A stretch of 5,313 nt of DNA. Origin: an uncultured Flammeovirgaceae bacterium. Lineage in GTDB: Bacteria; Bacteroidota; Bacteroidia; Cytophagales; Cyclobacteriaceae. The position numbers and the translations under genes were made by a program. The notes beneath the pieces were generated by a model. That model was not told the DNA's origin. It saw only the letters and a program-made list of their open reading frames with translations, and searched no databases. Position 1 is the stretch's first letter. Every line of letters begins with the position of its first letter. Location: assembly GCA_937138955.1 (NCBI GenBank), contig CAKZPJ010000596.1, positions 1 to 5,313 on the forward strand, read 5' to 3'. This document shows positions 1 through 5,313 of this stretch, piece after piece.

Positions 1-273
1 CGATACGGTATTCTAAACGAAGTTAAAATTCCATTATCAGACATTGAGTCGTTGGAGCTAACGAGCCAGTCGGTAGAGAATCTTGGCTTTGCAAAACTAT
101 CCCCACTGGGGGAGATGGAAAGTCATAACGTGGTTATCAGTCTCAGCAAAGAAAATACAATGGTGGGACTTTACGGAATAAAAAAACGATTTAAAGTAGT
201 TGGGTTGCACGTTGACGAGCCGAAGAAGTTCAAGGAGCAAATAGATCAGCTATTGTTTTTAAACCCAGAATAG
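1..273 (+). CDS. C-terminal part of a putative PH-like membrane-associated protein (5' truncated by window edge)
   Basis: The frame is open from base 1 to the TAG at 271-273, so these are the last 90 residues of a longer protein. The TTG at 52 is an internal Leu codon, not a credible start, because coding-like sequence (YGIL..VKIPLSDIESLEL) runs straight through it. The visible part has alternating short hydrophobic strands (VKIPLSDIESLEL, HNVVISLS, FKVVGLHV) and ends in an amphipathic helix (DEPKKFKEQIDQLL). A strand-rich body closed by a C-terminal helix, with an 'IPLSDIESLE' segment, resembles bacterial PH-like (bPH) domains that follow transmembrane helices in small membrane proteins. No membrane segment lies in the visible part. 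Fold and function are inference; only the reading frame and its end are certain. It converges on the minus-strand nuclease gene, 61 bp away. Confidence 0.6.
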   Translation, partial: RYGILNEVKIPLSDIESLELTSQSVENLGFAKLSPLGEMESHNVVISLSKENTMVGLYGIKKRFKVVGLHVDEPKKFKEQIDQLLFLNPE

Positions 274-334
274 GTTTTTAGCCTTATATGTAGGTAGCAT
301 AATTTAGTGTAGTCCTCTTCTTTAAGGTTGCTAG

Positions 335-1171
335 TTATTTTCCGTAGAGTTCCTTTCTAATTTGAATGACTTGATCTACAGAAACTTTTGCCACTTCAGC
401 AATTTGCTCAATAGTTAAGATGTCTTGCTTAATAAGTCCGGCGATCATCTGATAGGTCTTTTCCTCAATACCTTTCTCAATACCTTTCTCAATACCTTTC
501 TTAATACCTTTCTTAATACCTTGATTATACAAGCGATCTTTAGTTATGTCATAAGTAATAGGCATAGTCTTTATTTGTCTTTCTATTTCTTCATCTAAGT
601 TACGCAAACGAGATAAAACCATCAATTGTTGTATATAGCGTTCCAGTTCAGCCGGACTGGTAGCAGTCTCTCGAAGCTTGATCACAATTTTGTTTATCAC
701 TTTGGCTGCATCTACTTGAGGGTAATCCGTCAATATAGACAGCATCACCTCTTCGGGAATATCAGAATTGAGTACCTCGTTAGTAGACAAATCGTGGATA
801 TTCTTCAATACGAACCCTGTAATTTTTTCCTCCTCTTTAAGTTCCGTACTCATGCGTGAGGGACTACTTCCTAGATAAATAACAAATTGCCTGACGGGTA
901 CTTCATACTTACGCTGTAGAATGGCTTTGTATTCGGCCATGCGGTAAACCATCCTAGCATCATCGGTAGTTTGAAATTCCAGTTGTAATATGAAAGTGGC
1001 TCCAGTAGAATCGGTAACCTGTTTCAGGTAATCTGGTTCTCGCTCAATAGTCCGCTGTATTTTATCCTTCAATTCGCTCGATTGGACAATTTGTATTCCT
1101 AGAAGCTTTTCCAGCAATGGTACGAAGATAGCCTCAATATTTTCTTTAATGATTTTATCAAACTCACCCAT
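335..1171 (-). CDS. Rpn-family recombination-promoting nuclease / putative transposase (PD-(D/E)XK fold, ExQ variant)
   Basis: A 278-residue protein if started at the ATG at 1171. A TTG at 1189 would add six residues (MITCTG) but overlaps the upstream stop, and the sequence MGEFDKIIKENIEAIF looks like the family's natural N-terminus. Candidate nuclease residues are D47 in EPDYL, E65 and Q67 in LQLEFQT, followed by a conserved-looking Y-R-M-A-E-Y helix (about 77-82). This is the PD-(D/E)XK core of Rpn/transposase_31-like proteins, with Gln in place of the catalytic Lys, as is common in this branch. About residues 220-240 form a GI(K/E)K tetrapeptide repeat, probably a helical linker. The C-terminus (LTIEQIAEVAKVSVDQVIQI) looks like a small helix-turn-helix. 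Rpn proteins are DNA endonucleases that promote RecA-independent recombination, but activity of this copy is unproven. It lies 14 bp after the redox fusion gene and may ride on the same transcript. No flanking inverted repeats were recognised. Confidence 0.85.
   Translation of the reverse strand: MGEFDKIIKENIEAIFVPLLEKLLGIQIVQSSELKDKIQRTIEREPDYLKQVTDSTGATFILQLEFQTTDDARMVYRMAEYKAILQRKYEVPVRQFVIYLGSSPSRMSTELKEEEKITGFVLKNIHDLSTNEVLNSDIPEEVMLSILTDYPQVDAAKVINKIVIKLRETATSPAELERYIQQLMVLSRLRNLDEEIERQIKTMPITYDITKDRLYNQGIKKGIKKGIEKGIEKGIEEKTYQMIAGLIKQDILTIEQIAEVAKVSVDQVIQIRKELYGK
464..523 (-). repeat. Five-unit 12-bp tandem repeat inside the Rpn-type gene
   Basis: On the plus strand, the unit ctcaataccttt occurs three times without change (464-475, 476-487, 488-499). 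It is followed by cttaataccttt (500-511) and cttaataccttg (512-523). Read on the minus strand it encodes GI(K/E)K tetrapeptides. Because the unit is a multiple of three, gain or loss of copies would change the linker length without a frameshift. Flanking sequence on either side does not continue the period. Confidence 0.95.
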
Positions 1172-1185
1172 ACCGGTGCAAGTTA

Positions 1186-2136
1186 TCAAGAAACAATCAC
1201 CTCACAACTAGCCAATGATACATAATCTGGGCGGTCGGAAACTATCTGGTGCTTGTAGCTTTTAAGTAGTTCACCTCGGTAGATTAAAAAAACTCCTGGC
1301 ATCCGGAAGCCATCACCTACCAGTTTGCCAATTCCGTTACCGTGCACCACACCAGCCTTAAAGCCTCGTAACCATACTCGTAAACCAAACACCTGGGAAA
1401 ATCGAGCGCGTTGTAATCGAAACAAATTATACAGATGGCACTCGGGGTCGCTGATGTGGGCTAATCCACTCAGATTGTTCTTAGCGAAATACGCTTCACC
1501 TTGGGCTGAACTTCCCATATGAATCAGTACAATTTTTACTCCCTGGCTTTCAATGGCTTTCCGCTTTTCGGCAATTTCACGCAAGGACTCTCGGCAAAAT
1601 GTACAACCGAAATGCCGCAGAAAAACCAAAAGTAGCGGGTTTTGATACGAGTACTTTGAGAGGTTACTCCCTTGACGTATTGAGAATTTTGCTAAGGTTT
1701 CAGAAAGTGGTTTTTCGGGATTAGTATTCTGGGCTTCATAAGGCGCCTGCCATTCTCGAAATACCCAATACAGCGTGACCCCTAACGGAGCCAGCCAGAT
1801 CAGATCTTTTACAGCAAAATATAGTACTAATTGATGCGTAATGACATCAGAAATCCAGCCCGCGATAACAGCTACAGCTTCTATCAGTTTGATCAGAAAT
1901 CCTAGCAACAGTACCAACAAACCCTTCACCGGATTAAAGGAGGTAAAATAATACGTTACGCCGAAGAGCATAGCGATAGCTCCAATCATATTCCAGGGTA
2001 ATAGTACTGCGGGTACTTCCATTTGTGCCCATCGGAGTAACCCTTCAGTAGCGAACACTAAAATCAGCCCCCACAGCAGGTTGGTGAACCCGATGAAGCG
2101 CAACAACATACCAATCCATTCAGGCAGCCGTTTCAT
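1186..2136 (-). CDS. Fusion protein: four-helix membrane domain plus AhpC/TSA-type thioredoxin-fold domain
   Basis: 316 residues, ATG start at 2136 and TGA at 1188-1186. Residues about 9-29, 44-66, 70-92 and 103-126 are four hydrophobic helices. Basic residues at the N-terminus (MKR) and in the loop between helices 2 and 3 suggest both ends are cytoplasmic. From about residue 143 there is a soluble thioredoxin-fold domain with LLLVFLRHFGCTFCRE, giving a C178-x-x-C181 active-site motif, then a D-P-E-x-x-L-Y-x-L-F-x-L segment and a G-D-G-F-R-M-P-G-V-F-L-I segment. These match the peroxiredoxin-like AhpC/TSA antioxidant family (PF13911-like), whose members are presumed thiol oxidoreductases. The membrane half is a paralogue of the gene directly upstream, whose 3' end overlaps this start by 17 bp, suggesting translational coupling. 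The substrate is unknown. The domain calls are firm by motif; a role in membrane-linked thiol or peroxide chemistry is inference. Confidence 0.85.
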   Translation of the reverse strand: MKRLPEWIGMLLRFIGFTNLLWGLILVFATEGLLRWAQMEVPAVLLPWNMIGAIAMLFGVTYYFTSFNPVKGLLVLLLGFLIKLIEAVAVIAGWISDVITHQLVLYFAVKDLIWLAPLGVTLYWVFREWQAPYEAQNTNPEKPLSETLAKFSIRQGSNLSKYSYQNPLLLVFLRHFGCTFCRESLREIAEKRKAIESQGVKIVLIHMGSSAQGEAYFAKNNLSGLAHISDPECHLYNLFRLQRARFSQVFGLRVWLRGFKAGVVHGNGIGKLVGDGFRMPGVFLIYRGELLKSYKHQIVSDRPDYVSLASCEVIVS

Positions 2137-2566
2137 GGGTATTTTGTTTTCGTACTTGAATCATTCGAATGAATATAACAGTCAAAGGGAACAGCCACAG
2201 CAAATCGTTCATAATCAGGTGAAACAGGTAGGGTTGCGTTATTTCCGAGTGCATTACAATAAAGTAGAACCCGATAGCTCCCACAGCTTTTGATAAGATT
2301 CCTAAAGGAACCACCCACCAAAATCGTCGTGGGTAAAGGGCTACTAAAATATAAGCTGCTCCAAACAATAGCACTCCCGCTCCTTGCCATTTAATTAATC
2401 CGGGTGGATCGATTGATGTTTCGGTGATCCATTGATAGAAAGAAGCCGGAAAATAATAGATGAAGGCTCCCCAACCGACGTTGTAAGCACCTGCTAACAG
2501 TAGCAATCCCCGCATCCAAGGCTCTATCCGCAACGGTAGTTGTCGCAATGGCGATGATTCTTCCAT
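2120..2566 (-). CDS. Four-helix integral membrane protein, stand-alone paralogue of the adjacent fusion's membrane domain
   Basis: 148 residues, ATG at 2566 and TGA at 2122-2120. No clear Shine-Dalgarno precedes the start. Hydrophobic helices lie at about 18-39, 56-77, 82-104 and 113-136, after a short charged N-terminus and before a polar tail. Conserved-looking positions are N29-x-x-W32-G33, F68-G69, P78, K93 and D121-L-L-W-L-x-P-L. The same residues occur in the next gene exactly 10 positions earlier, so the two align without gaps over about 120 residues with roughly 30 identities by eye. This establishes common ancestry. I do not recognise a named family; it is too short and too different to call DoxX or DsbB with confidence. 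It lies 50 bp after the SDR gene and overlaps the fusion gene by 17 bp, so the three are probably one operon. It may be a partner subunit of the fusion protein; this is inference. Confidence 0.8.
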   Translation of the reverse strand: MEESSPLRQLPLRIEPWMRGLLLLAGAYNVGWGAFIYYFPASFYQWITETSIDPPGLIKWQGAGVLLFGAAYILVALYPRRFWWVVPLGILSKAVGAIGFYFIVMHSEITQPYLFHLIMNDLLWLFPLTVIFIRMIQVRKQNTHETAA

Positions 2567-2616
2567 AATTGGGGTAACTGACTGTTTTCCGTTTTGGTTA
2601 CCAAACTGAGGAATAT

Positions 2617-3381
2617 TTAATGAACATAGCTACCAGCGTTGATGTCGATGGTGGCTCCGGTGGCATGATCGGCTAACCCACTCAATAGAAAGGCAACGGT
2701 AGGGGCAATGTCTTGCGGTTGGGTGAGCGAAGCGAGAGCAATATCGTTTTTAACGTACTCTTCGCCGTACTTCTCAATAAAGTCTTCGGCCATATCGGTA
2801 CGAGTAAAGCCGGGAGCTACCGTAAAGGCTTTAATATTCTGCTTACCGTACGCGCGAGCAATTGATCGGGTAAGTGCTACCACTCCACCTTTCGAGGCAG
2901 CGTAAGCCAGAAAGTCGCTGGTATCTCCCCGGAAGGCCGCTCGGGAGGAGATACTTACAATTCGACCACCACCAGTTTCTTGAAAATGGTTAATTGCTTT
3001 CTTGCTGAGCAGTCCGGTAGCATGTAGATTTACCGACATGGTTTTAGACCAACTATGAATGAACGCCTTGTCATCGGATTCTACATCAGCACTAATGGCT
3101 ATTCCCGCATTATTGACCAGGGCATCTATCCGACCAAACTTATCAACCACCTCACGAAACAATTGTAACACTTCTTCCGCCTCACTTAAATCGGCCTGAA
3201 AAGGTAGAGAGCCGTTTTCTAGCTTGTTAACTAGTTGTTCAGCAGTTTCTCGGCTCTGGTGATAGTGTACCGCAACGCGCGCTCCAGCTTCAGCGAGTTG
3301 CTCAGCAATTGCCCGACCAATGCCTCGGGTAGCTCCGGTAACTAATATATTTTGGTTAGATAAATCGATTTTCATACTCAT
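2617..3381 (-). CDS. Short-chain dehydrogenase/reductase (classical SDR, FabG-like)
   Basis: 254 residues, close to the usual 245-255 for classical SDRs. The Rossmann nucleotide-binding motif TGATRGIG is at 15-22, D64-L follows the third strand, NNAG is at 90-93, and the catalytic set is N118, a Ser of SISS (S146 fits best, S145 possible), Y160 and K164 in YAASK. A PGFTRTDM segment and a C-terminal hydrophobic strand with G-A-T-I-D-I-N-A-G complete the fold. A basic residue in the glycine motif (R19), together with no acidic residue at the end of strand 2 (AVHYHQSR), favours NADP(H). The enzyme should oxidise or reduce an alcohol/ketone in the cytoplasm. 3-oxoacyl-ACP reductase-type activity is possible, but the lack of fab neighbours argues against housekeeping FabG. 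The ATG at 3381 or the one at 3375 (MKIDLSNQ) could start it; the second looks equally natural. It is first in the likely operon with the two membrane genes. Confidence 0.92.
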   Translation of the reverse strand: MSMKIDLSNQNILVTGATRGIGRAIAEQLAEAGARVAVHYHQSRETAEQLVNKLENGSLPFQADLSEAEEVLQLFREVVDKFGRIDALVNNAGIAISADVESDDKAFIHSWSKTMSVNLHATGLLSKKAINHFQETGGGRIVSISSRAAFRGDTSDFLAYAASKGGVVALTRSIARAYGKQNIKAFTVAPGFTRTDMAEDFIEKYGEEYVKNDIALASLTQPQDIAPTVAFLLSGLADHATGATIDINAGSYVH

Positions 3382-3415
3382 AGCTAATGCAAAAAAAGAA
3401 GCAAAACAATTTGAG

Positions 3416-3475
3416 CTACTTCAGAGGACGATATGTTATCTTACAAGCTGGGCAGACATATTCATCTCCGTGATC
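3416..3475 (-). pseudogene. Stranded 3' end of the zinc-ribbon gene (second CxxC knuckle) behind the in-frame TAA
   Basis: Reading on from the TAA without any shift gives 19 codons and a TAG at 3418-3416. The peptide begins DHGDEYV, then CPAC, and ends KITYRPLK. It supplies the CxxC missing from the 72-residue product, 53 residues after the first knuckle. Such a well-formed C-terminus directly behind a stop is unlikely by chance. A single base change from GAA, AAA or CAA to TAA would explain it; a sequencing error or real stop-codon readthrough would look the same. Confidence 0.65.
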
Positions 3476-3694
3476 TTACAGTTTGATCCCCATTAAATGT
3501 TTTTCGGCATAATCCTGTATCCAACCTATATCCGGGTTATCGGTATTAATGTCTATGCCGTGGTTTTTAACTGCTTCAAAAAATTGACCACCGTATTCTT
3601 GGTTACCCCAGCAGTTAGGGCAGAGGCCTATCGGTGCCAGATCTTCTTTTTTGCCATTTTTAATATACTCCCAAATATTTTCTGAAATACTCAT
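3476..3694 (-). CDS. Small zinc-ribbon-like protein, apparently cut short by an in-frame stop
   Basis: 72 residues from the ATG at 3694 to a TAA at 3478-3476. Residues 25-28 are CPNC within GLCPNCWGNQEYGGQFFEA, followed by a polar middle and IGWIQDYAEKHLMGIKL. One CxxC knuckle normally needs a second for zinc binding. The second (CPAC) is found in the same frame immediately after the stop, at 3454-3443. The natural gene is therefore most likely 92 residues long, running to the TAG at 3418-3416, and the TAA looks like a nonsense mutation. The arrangement (short N-terminal helix, CPNCWG, IGWIQDYA, then a C-terminal CxxCK) resembles small uncharacterised Bacteroidota proteins as I remember them; function is unknown. 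It diverges from the sulfatase gene and lies 94 bp upstream of the SDR start. A weak AAGAA lies before the start. If the stop is real, the remaining 72-residue product probably cannot fold a complete zinc site. Confidence 0.7.
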   Translation of the reverse strand: MSISENIWEYIKNGKKEDLAPIGLCPNCWGNQEYGGQFFEAVKNHGIDINTDNPDIGWIQDYAEKHLMGIKL

Positions 3695-3747
3695 AGTTCT
3701 TCAACATTTTAGCTTGATCTTATTCTCAGTAAGAAATCATTGTAAAA

Positions 3748-3755
3748 CGAAAATA
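3748..3755 (-). promoter_or_regulatory. Possible Bacteroidota -7 element for the leftward genes
   Basis: On the minus strand this reads TATTTTCG, one mismatch from the Bacteroidota -7 consensus TAnnTTTG, about 53 bp before the ATG at 3694. No good TTTG-type -33 element is seen at the expected distance, so support is weak. It lies in the 125-bp region between divergent genes, which must hold the starts of both transcription units. No equally good element was found for the rightward sulfatase gene. Confidence 0.2.
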
Positions 3756-3819
3756 GAAGTTTTTACTAGCAGTTTAGTTAATTTAAGAGTGAAATCATCT
3801 ACAACCTCTTGTTCTACTT

Positions 3820-5253
3820 ATGCTTGCCTTCACTTCTAAGCTATTCTTCGGTTTCTTATTCGTCATCCTCGGGCTATTAATACTAAGTGCTCACAACCCT
3901 CCAGAAAGTGAAAAACCACTCAACGTTCTAATTCTGCACACCGACCAGTGGCGAGCCCAAGCATTCGGTTACCGGGGCGACCCAAACGTAAAAACACCAC
4001 ATATCGATCAGCTGGCAGCAGAGAGTGCAAATTTATTCAATGCTGTTTCAGGGATGCCGGTATGTACACCTCATCGGGCATCATTGCTAACCGGAAAGCA
4101 CCCACTTACCCACGGTTTGTTTATGAACGACGTGCAACTAGATACTAGTGCGGTAACCATTGCCGAAGTATTGGCCGATGCCGGTTATCAAACCGGGTAC
4201 ATTGGAAAGTGGCACCTGGACGGAAGGGGGCGGCATAATTTTACTCCACCCGGTGGTCGACGGCAGGGCTTCCAGTACTGGAAAGCTTTAGAATGCTCCC
4301 ACAACTACAATAACTCCGCTTATTACACCGCTAGTTCTCCCGAGAAGAAGTATTGGGAAGGCTACGACGCCCTTGCTCAGGCGGAGGATGCCCAGCAGTA
4401 TATTCAAGAGCACGCGCAAGATGAGCAGCCTTTTTTTCTATTTGTAAGTTGGGGTACTCCGCACGCGCCCTATCAAACCGCGCCCCAGCAGTACCGAGAT
4501 ATGTACGATCCGAGGGAGATACAGCTTCATCCGAACGTACCTCCTGAAATGGATTCTATGGTACGGAATGATCTAGCTGGATACTACGCTCACTGCACCG
4601 CCTTGGACGATCAAATAGCCAGCATTTTGCAAACGCTGGAAGAAACTAGAACCAGCGATAATACGATTATTCTGTTTACTTCTGACCACGGTGATCTACT
4701 CGGTTCACACCGAGCCTACAAAAAGCAGCAGCCCTACGAAGAGTCTATCCGAGTGCCCATGCTGATTCGCCATCCGCAAATCACCCCAAGTGAATATCCA
4801 GCCCTAATGAATTCTTACGATATTATGCCAACCCTTCTAGGGTTAGCTAGGCAGGAAGTTCCCGCTTCTGCGGAGGGATATGATTTTAGCAACTACCTGA
4901 TCGAGGAATTACCATTACCTGATACCACCACACTGATTAGCTGTGTGCAACCATTCGGTCAATGGAACCGCTTTGATCGCGGAGGTAAGGAGTACCGAGG
5001 CATTGTTACGCTACGCTTCACCTATACCCGAGACCTAAACGGCCCGTGGTTACTGTTCGATAATCCGGCAGATCCTTACCAGATGAATAATCTGATAGAT
5101 GACCCTGCTTACGCTGATATTCAACAGCGCTTGGACGAATTACTCACCGAGAAACTAAAGGAGCAAGACGATGAATTTCGTCCGGGTATGGAATACATTC
5201 GGGAGTGGGGGTATACTGTAGATGCCAAAGAAACAGTGCCTTACTCTCCTTAG
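3820..5253 (+). CDS. Secreted or membrane-anchored sulfatase (S1 family, Cys-type formylglycine)
   Basis: 477 residues, ATG at 3820 and TAG at 5251-5253, a normal length for an S1 sulfatase. Residues 7-24 form a Lys followed by a long hydrophobic stretch ending LSA, a signal peptide or uncleaved anchor; there is no lipobox Cys. The signature C82-T-P-H-R-A-S-L-L-T-G-K contains the Cys expected to be converted to formylglycine. Likely metal ligands are D42-Q43 and D289-H290. Other active-site candidates are R86, K130 and H132 in GKWH, H215 in PHAP, and K302. The C-terminal part (PWLLFDNPADPYQMNNL) is the usual sulfatase C-terminal subdomain. The enzyme should hydrolyse a sulfate ester, probably on a sulfated polysaccharide or small aryl/alkyl sulfate outside the cytoplasm; the substrate cannot be told from sequence. 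No SusC/D pair, glycosidase or sulfatase-maturing enzyme is adjacent here. No clear Shine-Dalgarno precedes the start. Confidence 0.93.
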   Translation: MLAFTSKLFFGFLFVILGLLILSAHNPPESEKPLNVLILHTDQWRAQAFGYRGDPNVKTPHIDQLAAESANLFNAVSGMPVCTPHRASLLTGKHPLTHGLFMNDVQLDTSAVTIAEVLADAGYQTGYIGKWHLDGRGRHNFTPPGGRRQGFQYWKALECSHNYNNSAYYTASSPEKKYWEGYDALAQAEDAQQYIQEHAQDEQPFFLFVSWGTPHAPYQTAPQQYRDMYDPREIQLHPNVPPEMDSMVRNDLAGYYAHCTALDDQIASILQTLEETRTSDNTIILFTSDHGDLLGSHRAYKKQQPYEESIRVPMLIRHPQITPSEYPALMNSYDIMPTLLGLARQEVPASAEGYDFSNYLIEELPLPDTTTLISCVQPFGQWNRFDRGGKEYRGIVTLRFTYTRDLNGPWLLFDNPADPYQMNNLIDDPAYADIQQRLDELLTEKLKEQDDEFRPGMEYIREWGYTVDAKETVPYSP

Positions 5254-5263
5254 GAACGATAAA

Positions 5264-5282
5264 ACAATCGCGCGGCGACCGT
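5264..5282. repeat. Short GC-rich interrupted inverted repeat after the sulfatase gene
   Basis: TCGC (5268-5271) and GCGA (5275-5278) pair around a GCG loop. After two mismatches, AC (5264-5265) and GT (5281-5282) extend the pairing. It starts 11 bp after the sulfatase stop. No T-run follows closely enough for a standard intrinsic terminator, so its role is uncertain. Confidence 0.3.
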
Positions 5283-5313
5283 AAGATACCCATTTTAACT
5301 TGTCCTTTTGGGG

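Noticed and set aside
52..273. A complete 73-codon gene starting at TTG 52
   Set aside because: The frame is open to the window edge and coding-like sequence continues upstream, so TTG 52 is an internal codon of a truncated gene.
274..334. Bidirectional terminator between the convergent genes
   Set aside because: Only 3-5 bp pairings with long loops (such as CCTTA...TAAGG) can be drawn; no hairpin with a T-run.
626..859. Plus-strand 77-codon frame opposite the nuclease gene
   Set aside because: Antisense shadow of a well-supported gene, with no domain-like sequence.
1325..1522. Plus-strand 65-codon frame opposite the redox fusion gene
   Set aside because: Antisense shadow lying within the AhpC/TSA-type domain coding region.
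2133..2390. Minus-strand 85-codon frame overlapping the stand-alone membrane gene
   Set aside because: Same-strand, different-frame shadow; the other frame has the four helices and is supported by the paralogue alignment.
3382..3415. TAGCT/AGCTA inverted repeat and a seven-T run (minus strand) before the SDR start
   Set aside because: The arms are 5 bp and nearly 30 bp apart, and the T-run does not follow a stem, so neither an operator nor a terminator is supported.
3651..3839. Plus-strand 62-codon frame across the divergent intergenic region
   Set aside because: Low-complexity hydrophobic translation overlapping both flanking genes; nothing supports translation.
5144..5293. 49-codon minus-strand frame starting ATG at 5293, with AGGAC upstream
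   Set aside because: It is mostly antisense to the end of the sulfatase gene, has no recognisable protein features, and ends after 49 codons; the Shine-Dalgarno-like AGGAC is probably chance.

Overview
The window reads as a chromosomal stretch of a Bacteroidota bacterium, probably a Cytophagales-like, free-living or marine lineage. The reasons are a moderate GC content, start codons mostly without a clear Shine-Dalgarno, a Cys-type secreted sulfatase, and protein families (ExQ-type Rpn nuclease, two-CxxC small zinc-ribbon protein) that I associate with this phylum. The assignment is inference from gene content, not a computed classification.

Layout from left to right: (1) the 3' end of a plus-strand gene, probably a small membrane-associated protein with a PH-like C-terminal fold (1-273); (2) a 61-bp convergent gap with no convincing terminator hairpin; (3) a run of five minus-strand genes, transcribed right to left: a small zinc-ribbon protein (start 3694), a short-chain dehydrogenase/reductase (3381-2617), a stand-alone four-helix membrane protein (2566-2120), a four-helix membrane protein fused to an AhpC/TSA-type thioredoxin-fold domain (2136-1186), and an Rpn-family PD-(D/E)XK nuclease (1171-335); (4) a 125-bp divergent intergenic region; (5) a plus-strand sulfatase with an N-terminal signal/anchor segment (3820-5253); (6) a short tail with a small GC-rich inverted repeat.

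Two things stand out. First, the two membrane genes are tandem paralogues. Their four-helix portions align without gaps at a constant offset of 10 residues, their reading frames overlap by 17 bp, and only the second carries a redox-type CxxC domain. This looks like duplication plus domain fusion, and possibly a two-subunit membrane redox unit co-transcribed with the SDR. Second, the small zinc-ribbon gene is cut by an in-frame TAA at 3478-3476. The same frame continues directly for 19 more codons that encode the expected second CxxC, so this copy looks recently broken, or is read through.

The Rpn-type gene lies directly behind the redox fusion. It has a five-unit 12-bp tandem repeat encoding a GI(K/E)K linker. 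The sulfatase belongs to a separate, divergent transcription unit and has no SusC/SusD, sulfatase-maturing enzyme or glycosidase beside it in this window. No RNA genes, CRISPR arrays or insertion-sequence ends were seen, and there is no gene-free stretch over 300 bases.
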